Source of the DNA: Solwaraspora sp. WMMD792
GTDB lineage: Bacteria; Actinomycetota; Actinomycetes; Mycobacteriales; Micromonosporaceae
Assembly (NCBI RefSeq): GCF_029626105.1
Contig: NZ_JARUBH010000009.1
Span: 5,518,001 to 5,582,000, forward strand
DNA: 64,000 nt
Direction: 5' to 3'
Positions 8,736-16,163 of this stretch are shown here, piece after piece (position 1 is the stretch's first letter; each line of letters opens with the position of its first letter). The notes beneath the pieces were generated by a model. That model was not told the DNA's origin, searched no databases, and saw only the letters and a list, made by a program, of their open reading frames with translations. The position numbers were made by a program, and so were the translations under genes.

Positions 8736-8954
8736 CCGGCAGTACCCAGCCACCAGTCGATCCAATCGTCGAACACCATCGACTGGTTCTCCCGTGAGCC
8801 CGTGCGTGCCAAGCTGCGCACCCACATCCGCCGCCTACTGGCCCGCTACGACTACCCGCCGGACCACGAGCGCGCCGCCGTCGACCTGGTGATCCGCCAG
8901 ATGGAGACCTTCGCCGACGAGTGGGCTCCCAACGGCCGATCCGCCAACTGCTGA
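8736..8954 (+). pseudogene. hsdR: C-terminal remnant of a type I restriction enzyme R subunit
   Basis: The frame ending at the TGA at 8952-8954 encodes NTIDWFSREPVRAKLRTHIR and then RLLARYDYPPDHE...VIRQMETFADEW. This is the conserved C-terminal end of HsdR (DUF3387/EcoEI-R-C type). The helicase and nuclease parts, HsdM and HsdS are absent, and the frame is closed by a TGA at 8733. It marks the scar of a lost restriction-modification locus. Confidence 0.7.
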
Positions 8955-9001
8955 CCGAGTAGGTCCGCCGTGGTTAGGGGTCGCAACGTTGCGGCGAAAG
9001 G

Positions 9002-9379
9002 TCACTTGCCAGGCAGGATGGGCAACGGCCGGACTCGCAGCCAGTTCTCACCAACCACCACGACTGCTCCGCTGGCCAGGTCGTCAGCGATCGCGTCGAG
9101 GTTCGCAGCCAGGATCGCGACGATCTGCGCAGCTCGACGGCCGCTGATTCGGCGCACCAACAACACGGACGGTTCGTCAGCCCCGGAGGATGCCAGCAGA
9201 GTGCCGAAGTCAGTATCTGCAGAGATCAGGACCCGCTGTTCCTGGCGTGCCCGCTCCAGTACGACCTCGTCCGGCGCCGCAGCCAAACCGTAGTCTCTCA
9301 CGTGCTCGGCATCGTGCCCGTGAGCGTGCAAACCCGTCGCCACCGCTGGCGACAGGTTGTTGTCGACCAGGAACCTCAT
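9002..9379 (-). CDS. DUF5615 PIN-like protein (putative toxin)
   Basis: 125 residues starting MRFLVDNNLSPAVATGLHAH, the typical DUF5615 opening with its metal-binding Asp, and later ISADTDFGTLL carrying the second acidic cluster of a PIN-like nuclease. Such proteins are usually encoded with DUF433 partners as toxin-antitoxin pairs. Its ATG overlaps the DUF433 stop (ATGA). RNase activity is inferred from the fold only. Confidence 0.85.
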   Translation of the reverse strand: MRFLVDNNLSPAVATGLHAHGHDAEHVRDYGLAAAPDEVVLERARQEQRVLISADTDFGTLLASSGADEPSVLLVRRISGRRAAQIVAILAANLDAIADDLASGAVVVVGENWLRVRPLPILPGK

Positions 9380-9606
9380 GCCGCGTGATGCAACGGGAGT
9401 TCCCGTTCCCGGACGGCCTCGGCCGCGAAGCGCAGCGCCTCCCAGACGTCATCAACGGTCAGGTCCGGTAGCTCCGACACGATCTCGTCCGGGCTCATGC
9501 CGTCCGCAACCATCGCCACCACCGTCGCGACCGGGATGCGCAACCCACGGATGCACGGTGCCCCACCCATCTGAGCCAGGTTGACGGTGATCCGCTCGAA
9601 GTTCAT
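9376..9606 (-). CDS. DUF433 protein (putative antitoxin)
   Basis: 76 residues. Contains GGAPCIRGLRIPVATVVAMV and DGMSPDEIVSELPDLTVDDV, the standard DUF433 winged-helix signature. It precedes and overlaps the DUF5615 gene, the usual order antitoxin then toxin. Likely DNA-binding autorepressor of the pair. Confidence 0.88.
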   Translation of the reverse strand: MNFERITVNLAQMGGAPCIRGLRIPVATVVAMVADGMSPDEIVSELPDLTVDDVWEALRFAAEAVRERELPLHHAA

Positions 9607-9739
9607 GACGGCATCGTAACCCGTGGTGACCCAACCGGCCCTGAACCGACCGGGCCAGCCCCGGTACTCTGGTCTGCGTAGACCCCGGTCGCCCCTGCCC
9701 CTCGTGGGTACGCCGCCGAGGTTTTGTCTTGTCACACTG

Positions 9740-9792
9740 CGGCTATTCCCGGACTGGGCAGCAGGCGAGCCTGCCCAGTCCGGGAATAGCCG
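9740..9792. terminator. 22-bp perfect hairpin
   Basis: Bases 9740-9761 (centre TATTCCCGGACTGGGCAG) are exactly complementary to 9771-9792, with a 9-base loop. It lies after the minus-strand DUF397 gene and before the DUF433 gene, so a strong transcription terminator for the DUF397/HTH operon is likely. There is no clear T-run. A small inverted-repeat element is the alternative. Confidence 0.55.
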
Positions 9793-9827
9793 AGCCTCTG
9801 AAGCTCGGCCCGCTGCCGGTTGTCGGC

Positions 9828-10016
9828 TCAGTGGTGCTGCTTGGCGAGCTCGACGAAGGAGCGCCAAGCGGCCGGGCCGAAGGTCAGCATCGGGCCGCTG
9901 CGGTCCTTGGTGTCCCGGACCAGAACCCGGCCGGGCAGGTTGTCGGCCACCTCGACACAGGAGCCGGCTTCGGAGTAGGTGCTGGTGCGCCAACTAGGGG
10001 CGGGGCTCAGGTCCAT
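9828..10016 (-). CDS. DUF397 domain protein
   Basis: 62 residues: WRTSTYSEAGSCVEVADN, VLVRDTKDRSGPMLTFGPAA and WRSFVELAK are the full DUF397 pattern. These small proteins are nearly always encoded next to DUF5753-type HTH regulators in streptomycete-like bacteria and act as their partners. It overlaps the HTH gene by ten bases, so both are on one transcript. Confidence 0.92.
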   Translation of the reverse strand: MDLSPAPSWRTSTYSEAGSCVEVADNLPGRVLVRDTKDRSGPMLTFGPAAWRSFVELAKQHH

Positions 10017-10789
10017 TTCTCAGCCGTCCTCGTGATCAGGTCAAGGCTCTGGTGGTGCGGCAGAGCGTACCCCCGGATTGTCTCCCAGGTCCCCTCCAAG
10101 TCCGCCGTGTGGTCCGGGGCCTCCACCACCCGGCCGTCCAGGTGCCCATCCAGATAGCCAACCGTCCGGCCGTCGACGTTCGCCAGCACGAACGGACCGT
10201 CCATCCCCGGGTAGACGCCAACTTCCGACGGCACGACCTGCACCTGGATGTTCGGCCGCTGGCAGGCTTCGACCAGTGCGGTCAGCTGCTCCCGCATGAT
10301 CTCCGCGCTGCCCGCCCGCCGGGTCAGCACGCTCTCGTCGATGACGGCGGCGAGCTGGCAGGGCTTCTCCCGCCGCAGGATGGCCTGCCGGCCCATCCGG
10401 GTGGTCAACGCGATCGCCGCCGCGTCCTCCGGCACCCGGTACGCCGATAGCACCGCCTCCGCGTACGCCTCGGTCTGCAGCAGGCCGGGGATCAGCAGCG
10501 GCTGGAACGCCCGGATCAGCGTGGCGTTGCCTTCGTGATCGCTGAACGGCCGGAACCAGACGGGCATGTGCTCGCCGACGACGAACTCCCGGTAGAACTT
10601 CATCAACGCGGTGCCGAACGCCTTGTCGACCGAGGTCAGATAGTCCGGCAACGCCGGCCGCTCGCCACGCTCGATTGAGCCCACGTGCTTTGCCGAGAAG
10701 TGGACGCGCTCCGCCCACGACTCCTGGGTGAGCCCCAACGACTCTCGGACCCGGCGTAGCTCTAATACCAGATACTCGCTCGCAGACAT
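10007..10789 (-). CDS. XRE-family HTH regulator with DUF5753 domain
   Basis: 260 residues. Residues 1-60 form a Cro/CI-type helix-turn-helix (LRRVRESLGLTQESWAERVH, then SIERGERPAL). Residues 80-255 are DUF5753, with the recognisable FQPLLIPGLLQTEAYA. It should be a cytoplasmic DNA-binding regulator working with the adjacent DUF397 protein. Targets are unknown. It is transcribed away from the small genes at 10976-11655, with about 190 bp between them that should hold divergent promoters. Confidence 0.92.
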   Translation of the reverse strand: MSASEYLVLELRRVRESLGLTQESWAERVHFSAKHVGSIERGERPALPDYLTSVDKAFGTALMKFYREFVVGEHMPVWFRPFSDHEGNATLIRAFQPLLIPGLLQTEAYAEAVLSAYRVPEDAAAIALTTRMGRQAILRREKPCQLAAVIDESVLTRRAGSAEIMREQLTALVEACQRPNIQVQVVPSEVGVYPGMDGPFVLANVDGRTVGYLDGHLDGRVVEAPDHTADLEGTWETIRGYALPHHQSLDLITRTAEKWT

Positions 10790-10975
10790 AGGTCTTCACA
10801 TCCCCCAGTTCGCTCGACTTTGTCCACTGGCTACCGGGCCGCTGCCGCCTGCTTTCCGTGGCCCTCACGGCATCTTGCTCCGACAGCGCCCGGAAGTCCA
10901 GGGTGGAGAACAAATCCGGATGACGAAGTTTTCATGATCAGAATTGCGGCGACGGTTCAGTTGGAAGGGATGCCG

Positions 10976-11113
10976 ATGGTGGAAATCGGGGCGTTGTTCA
11001 GCGCGGCGCTGCTCGGCTTCTGCGCGGGGTTGTGGTCGTTCAAGGTCAAGTCCAGGTGGTGCCCGGACTGCGGGCGTACGACCTACCCGATAGCGGAACG
11101 GCCTGGTGAATAG
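10976..11113 (+). CDS. Small single-span membrane protein with zinc-type CxxC
   Basis: 45 residues from the ATG at 10976, chosen because GGAAGG lies six bases upstream. One transmembrane helix (IGALFSAALLGFCAGLWSF) is followed by KSRWCPDCGRT, a CxxC pair that could bind metal. Overlaps the next gene by eight bases. Family not recognised. Confidence 0.6.
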   Translation: MVEIGALFSAALLGFCAGLWSFKVKSRWCPDCGRTTYPIAERPGE

Positions 11114-11363
11114 CCGACTACTCGCCACACCCGAGCCGAAACCCGGCGACGTACTGATCATCGGCCGGCAAGCCAGCGTCCAGTTCGCCGACGACCGCGC
11201 CATCCGACTCCGAGTCATCGCCGTCGACCGCAAATGGACCTACGACGGCTGGATCTGGCTCACCGGATACGTCATCGACCGCCACGGCAACGCAGCCGAA
11301 CGGCGGGAGATATTCGTCCAGCGCCACGGACTCTACCGACTACCCCGGCGCACGGAAACCTGA
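11106..11363 (+). CDS. Small hypothetical protein
   Basis: 85 residues from a GTG. The beta-rich body contains PGDVLIIGRQASVQFADD and WTYDGWIWLTGYVIDRHGNA, reminiscent of small SH3-like barrels. It overlaps the upstream membrane protein gene, so it is probably in a three-gene operon with it and the next gene. No function assigned. Confidence 0.6.
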   Translation: MNSRLLATPEPKPGDVLIIGRQASVQFADDRAIRLRVIAVDRKWTYDGWIWLTGYVIDRHGNAAERREIFVQRHGLYRLPRRTET

Positions 11364-11391
11364 CCATCGACCAATTGATCAAGGGAGAGAA

Positions 11392-11655
11392 ATGATCACC
11401 GAGATGCTACGTGACTGGTGGCTACGCTGGCTCGACTGGCGCTCCGGCCGGTCCACGGCGTCCAAGCGGCTGCACCACCTGCGACGCGAGCTGCACCAAC
11501 AACGGCACACGACATCTGCCCGTCACCGCCGATTCGACAGCAACCGGGGACACCACTGGTCCACCGAGGCCACCGAACTCGTCCCGACCCTGCGCCCGTT
11601 GATGACCTACGGCCAGCAACTCGGCTACCGGGTCGTCCTGCACGGCTCACCCTGA
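11392..11655 (+). CDS. Small basic hypothetical protein
   Basis: 87 residues, rich in Trp, Arg and His (RDWWLRWLDWRSGRS; LHHLRRELHQQRHTTSARHR). A helical, strongly basic N-terminal half suggests nucleic-acid or membrane contact, but no family is recognised. It is preceded by GGGAGAG and lies 28 bp after the previous gene. Confidence 0.5.
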   Translation: MITEMLRDWWLRWLDWRSGRSTASKRLHHLRRELHQQRHTTSARHRRFDSNRGHHWSTEATELVPTLRPLMTYGQQLGYRVVLHGSP

Positions 11656-11700
11656 CCGGCCCCCACCCCCGACACCCACCAAGCCGGGATCACCATGATC

Positions 11701-11753
11701 AGTTGAAGGTGAGATACCTTTCAACCGCCGGGAAAGGTATCCCACCTTCAACT
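11701..11753. terminator. 22-bp near-perfect inverted repeat
   Basis: Arms 11701-11722 and 11732-11753 (core TTGAAGGTGAGATACCTTTC) pair with one mismatch around a 9-base loop. The position, after the small-gene operon and about 80 bp before the phosphodiesterase gene, suits a terminator. The sequence has no T-run, so an operator or remnant of a small mobile element is possible. Confidence 0.45.
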
Positions 11754-11831
11754 CGTCGCCCCGGTGCCGGTCAACCCTGGCGGTGGCGGTGGCGTCGGTG
11801 ATCCACAATGCCGGGAGGAGGAGGGAATCCT

Positions 11832-12917
11832 GTGCCGTCAGCTTCGTACACCTCACTGGCGGACATGCCCGATGTCGTCCTCGCAGAACTGTCCCGGGCA
11901 CGCCATGGGGTGGTCATGCTGGCCGTTGACGGGTTGTCATACGACGCGGCGCTGGCGGCAGGCTGGCAGGCCGCCGAGCTGACCCAACTGGCCAGCACCT
12001 TTCCGAGCACGTCGACAACCGCGTGGCTGACCGCCATGACCGGAGTCGGGCCGGCGCAGCACGGCGTACCCGGGATGGTCTACCGCGTGCCCGGCCGTGG
12101 CTGCCTGGTGTACGCCGTCACCGGCCAGGTGCTGGCGCAGGGACCAGCCGACCCGGGCGGCGACCCCAGACTCGTGATCGAGCACCCGACCATCTTCGAC
12201 CGGGCCGCAGGCGACGGCGTGCAGTGCCGCGCGGTGGCCCGGGAGATCGCCCACCTACCCGGCCCGTGGGCGCAGGCGCTGCTCCGGGGCGCGACCGTCG
12301 TCCCGGCTGCGCCGTCGGAGACGCTCGCCCGGCATGCCCGCGACCCCGCGTTGCTGGTCGACGCCGCGATGAAAGAAGTCGACGAGCAGATCGGCGGGCC
12401 GGCCGGCGACGTGCGGCGGCGGCAACCGACGCTCCTGTGGACCTACGTCAACCTCGACGACTACCTGCACCGCCACGGCTACGACGAACGAGCCGTGGCG
12501 GCCATGGCCGAGCTGGGCAGCCGGGCCGCCCGGTGGGCGCAGGCCGGCTGGACGGTCATCGGCCACTCGGACCACGGCCAGGTCCGGTGCACCCCGGATG
12601 AGGACCTGGTGCGGGCATGGTCTGCTCTGGACGATCCGGCACGGCGGTTGCTCCCGGCCGGCGGGGCGGGCCGGGTCCGGTGGCTGTACCCGGCCCCCGG
12701 CGACGAAGACGAGGCCGGCGGCCGACTCGCTGCGGCACTCGGCTCCTCGGCCCGGATCGTAGCCACCGACGAAGCACTGCGGGACCGGGTAGGCCCGGTG
12801 ATCGCGATCGCCGCAGACGAACGCTTCCCCGTGCCGGACCCCAACCTTAGCTGGGAGCACGGCGCCGACTCTCCCGACGAAACGGTGGTGCCGCTGGCGA
12901 TCTGGCGGGGCCGCTGA
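11832..12917 (+). CDS. Alkaline-phosphatase-superfamily phosphodiesterase (NPP-like)
   Basis: 361 residues, type I phosphodiesterase/nucleotide pyrophosphatase family. The metal-binding Asp is in VVMLAVDGLSYD, the nucleophile Thr is in FPSTSTTAWLTAM, the second metal site is in NLDDYLHRHGYD, and GHSDHGQV supplies Asp-His. All catalytic elements are therefore present. No signal peptide is seen, so it should act in the cytoplasm on a phosphodiester or phosphomonoester. The GTG at 11832 was chosen over the ATG at 11808 because GGAGGAGGAGG precedes it. It is convergent with the MFS gene and lies at the edge of the peptide-modification cluster, where it could hydrolyse a phosphorylated or nucleotidylated intermediate (inference). 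Confidence 0.8.
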   Translation: MPSASYTSLADMPDVVLAELSRARHGVVMLAVDGLSYDAALAAGWQAAELTQLASTFPSTSTTAWLTAMTGVGPAQHGVPGMVYRVPGRGCLVYAVTGQVLAQGPADPGGDPRLVIEHPTIFDRAAGDGVQCRAVAREIAHLPGPWAQALLRGATVVPAAPSETLARHARDPALLVDAAMKEVDEQIGGPAGDVRRRQPTLLWTYVNLDDYLHRHGYDERAVAAMAELGSRAARWAQAGWTVIGHSDHGQVRCTPDEDLVRAWSALDDPARRLLPAGGAGRVRWLYPAPGDEDEAGGRLAAALGSSARIVATDEALRDRVGPVIAIAADERFPVPDPNLSWEHGADSPDETVVPLAIWRGR

Positions 12918-12979
12918 GACTGCCGTGCCGCTAAGACTGCCGGGCCGCCAGGACATGCAGCCCCCAGATAGCAGTGCCG

Positions 12980-14215
12980 CTAGGAGGCGGTGCCGACGGG
13001 CGAGACGTCAGCCGGGCGCTGCGGGCGCGTCTGGGCCCGGAACGGCAACAGCGCGGCCCCCACCAGGATGAAGACTGCGGCGACCACGAAGTAGATCGGC
13101 CGGTAACCTACTGTGCCGACGACCAGGGTGCCGACACCGATGCATACCGCGTACGGCGTATTGATGATCGCCTCAGACGCCACGATCGCGCGGCCCTGCA
13201 GCTCGGCGGAGGTGCGCCGCTGCACCAGGGTCACCTCGGCGACGAGGATCAGCGGCAACCCCAACCCGACCAGGACCGCCCCGGCGGCGACTCCGGTCAG
13301 GGTGGCGGTGCTGGCCGCCGCCAGTCCGACCCCGTTGAGCAGGAAGCCGGCGCAGGCGACGGTGTACTCGCCGTAGCGCCGCATCGCGGGCCCGACCAGG
13401 AGACCGGCGACGACGCTGCCGGCGCCCTGGACGCCACCGAGGATCCCGATGATGGCGGTCGGACGCTGCAGCCCGTCGCTCACGAGGGAGAACAGAGCCA
13501 CGTTGATCATGCCGGCACCGCCGAACGCGACCGCGCTGGCGACGACGATCCGCCGGATGACCGGATGGTGGGCCACGTGCCGGGCCCCGGCGGCGACCTC
13601 GGTCGCGAGCGAGCCCCGCTGCGTGTCGTCGGCCGACCGAACCAGATCCCGAGGCCGGCGCAGCAACACCAGCGACGCGACGGACAGAGCGAACGTCGCG
13701 GCGTCCACCAGGATGACCGCCTCTATACCGCTGGTGGTGTAGAGCGCGGCCCCGACGACCGGCCCGATCACCCGCATCCCCTGACTGAGACTGCTGAGTA
13801 CGCCGTTGGCGTTGCCGAGGCTGTCGTCGGGCAGCATCGAGTGCAGCAGTCCGCCACGGGAGGCCCGGTAGATCTGCCCGGAGCAGCCGTACAGGAAGGT
13901 GACGACGTACACCAGCCACAGGTCGGCCGTGCCGTCCACTGTCAGCAGTGCCAGGATCAGGACCGCCATCGTCCCGTCGTTGACCGTCATCAGCCACCGG
14001 CGCGGCAGCCGGTCCACCAGCAGGCCGGTCAACGGCGACAGCAGTACGGCGATCGCCATGAGCAGGAAGACCAGGCCGGCGGCGCTGGTGGATCCGGTGA
14101 GGTCCTTCATCCAGATCGCCAACACGATGACCATCATCGTGCTACCGAACATGTTGAACGCCTGACCGGCAAGGAGCAGCCGCATGTTGCGGTCACGCAG
14201 GATGACGGGTCGCAT
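12980..14215 (-). CDS. MFS transporter (putative exporter)
   Basis: 411 residues with about 12 hydrophobic helices. The loop after helix 2 (GLLVDRLPRRWLM) is the MFS motif A region. It looks like the drug-exporter-type MFS of the MFS_3 kind. It is the last gene of a minus-strand run (PP-loop, methyltransferase-aminotransferase, M28 peptidase, MFS). Its start overlaps the end of the peptidase gene by 23 bases, and GAGGAG precedes the ATG. Export of the cluster product is the likely role by context. Confidence 0.85.
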   Translation of the reverse strand: MRPVILRDRNMRLLLAGQAFNMFGSTMMVIVLAIWMKDLTGSTSAAGLVFLLMAIAVLLSPLTGLLVDRLPRRWLMTVNDGTMAVLILALLTVDGTADLWLVYVVTFLYGCSGQIYRASRGGLLHSMLPDDSLGNANGVLSSLSQGMRVIGPVVGAALYTTSGIEAVILVDAATFALSVASLVLLRRPRDLVRSADDTQRGSLATEVAAGARHVAHHPVIRRIVVASAVAFGGAGMINVALFSLVSDGLQRPTAIIGILGGVQGAGSVVAGLLVGPAMRRYGEYTVACAGFLLNGVGLAAASTATLTGVAAGAVLVGLGLPLILVAEVTLVQRRTSAELQGRAIVASEAIINTPYAVCIGVGTLVVGTVGYRPIYFVVAAVFILVGAALLPFRAQTRPQRPADVSPVGTAS

Positions 14216-16163
14216 CGATCTCCTCAGCCGCGTCGAGATCCTCAGGATCGGGCACCGGGACGACCCAGCCGGCCCGGTGCAGCATGTCGAAGACCCGGTC
14301 GGCGAACGCCACCGAGATGGGGAGTTCGCCGGCCAGCGCCGCCCACCAGGCCGCGCTGCGGCGGCCACGCCGACCGTCGACAGCTCGCAACAGCGTGAGT
14401 ACGCGGGCGTGGCTGCCGCCCCGATCCTCAGCCAGGCGTTCGGCGAGCCAGGCGCGGTCAGCGTCGGTGGCGGCCAGCGTCCGGGGATTGACCGGGCCGA
14501 GCGCGGCGCGGGCCAGCACCGTACCCGCTGCCTCGTCGTCGGCCGACGGCTCGGCGCACAGCGCGCGGTCGGCAGCGGTGGCGGACACGTCGGCCAGCCA
14601 GCGCGCCGTACGGACGATCTCCCCGGCCGGCACACCGGCGTACGTCAGCGTGCCGACACACCTGCCGACGATCTCGCTGCGGTGGGCCACCCGCCGGACC
14701 AACGCGGCGTCGCTGGCCGGGTCCAACACCGGGCTGCCGTCGTCACGGTACGGGTACGGTGCCGGTGGACGCTGCCGGCCGGGCAGCGCCGCCAGGATGT
14801 GCCCAGCGGCCCAGCCGGCACACGCGTCGGCGACGTCGGCGGCCAACGCCGGGTCCGCGCGTCCGCGTACCGCCGCCACGGTCGACGCCGCCACCGTGAC
14901 GGTGCGACGCAGCTCAGCCGGGTCGACCATGTCGAGCGTGTCGGCCGAGGTGTGGTTGGCCCGGTCCGGCCAGTGCCCGAAGGACACCGTCGGGCACCGG
15001 GTCGGCGCGTCCGAGACGAGCGCGTGGTCGGAACCCCCGGAGAACGGCGCGGTGACCGCCGCCTGCCCCGGATCGCACGGCACCGCGCCGCTGTAGGACC
15101 GGGCCCGTGCCGGCACCAGGTCGGCGCAGCGTCCGGCCAGGGCGGGCAGAAACGACGGTACGTCGTCCGGCCCCCGCTCGATCACCAGCGAGCTGCCGCA
15201 GCGGTACGGGTCCTGCCCGGCCATGTCCACGTTGACCGCCAGGCTGGGCCGCGCCACGGCACCGCCGCCCACGAGATCGTGCAGGTACGCGGCGACACCG
15301 ACGAACTCCGGTGCCCACAGGAAACGCAGATCCGGTCCGCCGGCGGGCCGGGCACCGAGCAGCCGGGCGGTCGCGAGCAGCGCGGCGACGCCGGAGGCGT
15401 TGTCGTTGGCGCTGGGCCGGGGGTGGCAAAGGTGCGCCGAGAGCAGGAACTCGTCGCCGCCGCCGTCGCCCGGCAGCACGCCGGTCACCACCGGCATGGT
15501 GGCCGTCGACCCGGCCACCGCCACATCGACGGTGACCGTCTCGCCCCGGTCGGCGGCCGCGCTGAGCCTGGCGAGTTGCGCGGCGGTGAGGCTGAAGCCG
15601 GCCAACGCCGCACCGGGCAGCAGTTCCAGCCGGCCGACCTGGTCGGCGAGCCGGTCGGTCCGGGCGCTGAGCGGGTCTGCGGCGACCGCGACGGCGCCGC
15701 CGGCCGCCGCCCGCCGGGCGCATTCCGGAAACGGTACGCGGACGTCGTCCAGCAGCACGAGCGCGCCGGTCGCGTCGGCGCCGGCGCACATCGCCGACCA
15801 GCGCAGCAGTGGTACGGCGACGCTGCCGGCGCGAGTCGGTGCCGAGTACGCCGCGAGGGTGTACGGCTGTGCCGGGTAGTCGATCAGCGTCTCGCCGCCG
15901 TGCCGGAGGCTGGCCCGCACCGGTGTCCACGACATCGGGGCCTGGTAGGTCCACCACCGCCGGGCCCCGTCTGCCGGGAACGTGTGCACGGTGACGTCGC
16001 GCAGGCCGGCGTCCACCGCCCGCTGTGCGACGTACCCGGCCGCGGCGTGAATCCCGGCCGAGGCCTGGTAGCGGTCGTGCTGGGCGACCTCGGCGACGTC
16101 GGCCATGGCGGCGTCGACGTCGATGCCGTCGTGCACCGCCGCGACCAGCTGTGACAACCTCAT
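14193..16163 (-). CDS. M28-type zinc aminopeptidase (DUF4910-like)
   Basis: 656 residues. The zinc-ligand pattern of M28 peptidases is visible: SAHLCHPRPSANDNASGVAA near residues 240-256 (His and Asp), WAPEFVG near 285 (Glu), NVDMAG near 310 (Asp) and ANHTSADT near 404 (His). A PA-like insert (ALVLLDDVRVPFPECARRAA) precedes the catalytic part. The C-terminal 200 residues are helical and carry no recognised domain. No signal peptide, so cytoplasmic. It probably trims amino acids from a peptide intermediate or degrades a leader. Its start overlaps the upstream fusion gene stop by four bases. Confidence 0.82.
   Translation of the reverse strand: MRLSQLVAAVHDGIDVDAAMADVAEVAQHDRYQASAGIHAAAGYVAQRAVDAGLRDVTVHTFPADGARRWWTYQAPMSWTPVRASLRHGGETLIDYPAQPYTLAAYSAPTRAGSVAVPLLRWSAMCAGADATGALVLLDDVRVPFPECARRAAAGGAVAVAADPLSARTDRLADQVGRLELLPGAALAGFSLTAAQLARLSAAADRGETVTVDVAVAGSTATMPVVTGVLPGDGGGDEFLLSAHLCHPRPSANDNASGVAALLATARLLGARPAGGPDLRFLWAPEFVGVAAYLHDLVGGGAVARPSLAVNVDMAGQDPYRCGSSLVIERGPDDVPSFLPALAGRCADLVPARARSYSGAVPCDPGQAAVTAPFSGGSDHALVSDAPTRCPTVSFGHWPDRANHTSADTLDMVDPAELRRTVTVAASTVAAVRGRADPALAADVADACAGWAAGHILAALPGRQRPPAPYPYRDDGSPVLDPASDAALVRRVAHRSEIVGRCVGTLTYAGVPAGEIVRTARWLADVSATAADRALCAEPSADDEAAGTVLARAALGPVNPRTLAATDADRAWLAERLAEDRGGSHARVLTLLRAVDGRRGRRSAAWWAALAGELPISVAFADRVFDMLHRAGWVVPVPDPEDLDAAEEIDATRHPA

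Noticed and set aside
12974-14398. Plus-strand frame of 474 codons across the MFS gene
   Set aside because: The minus strand encodes a full 12-helix transporter; the plus frame lacks hydrophobic or domain pattern.
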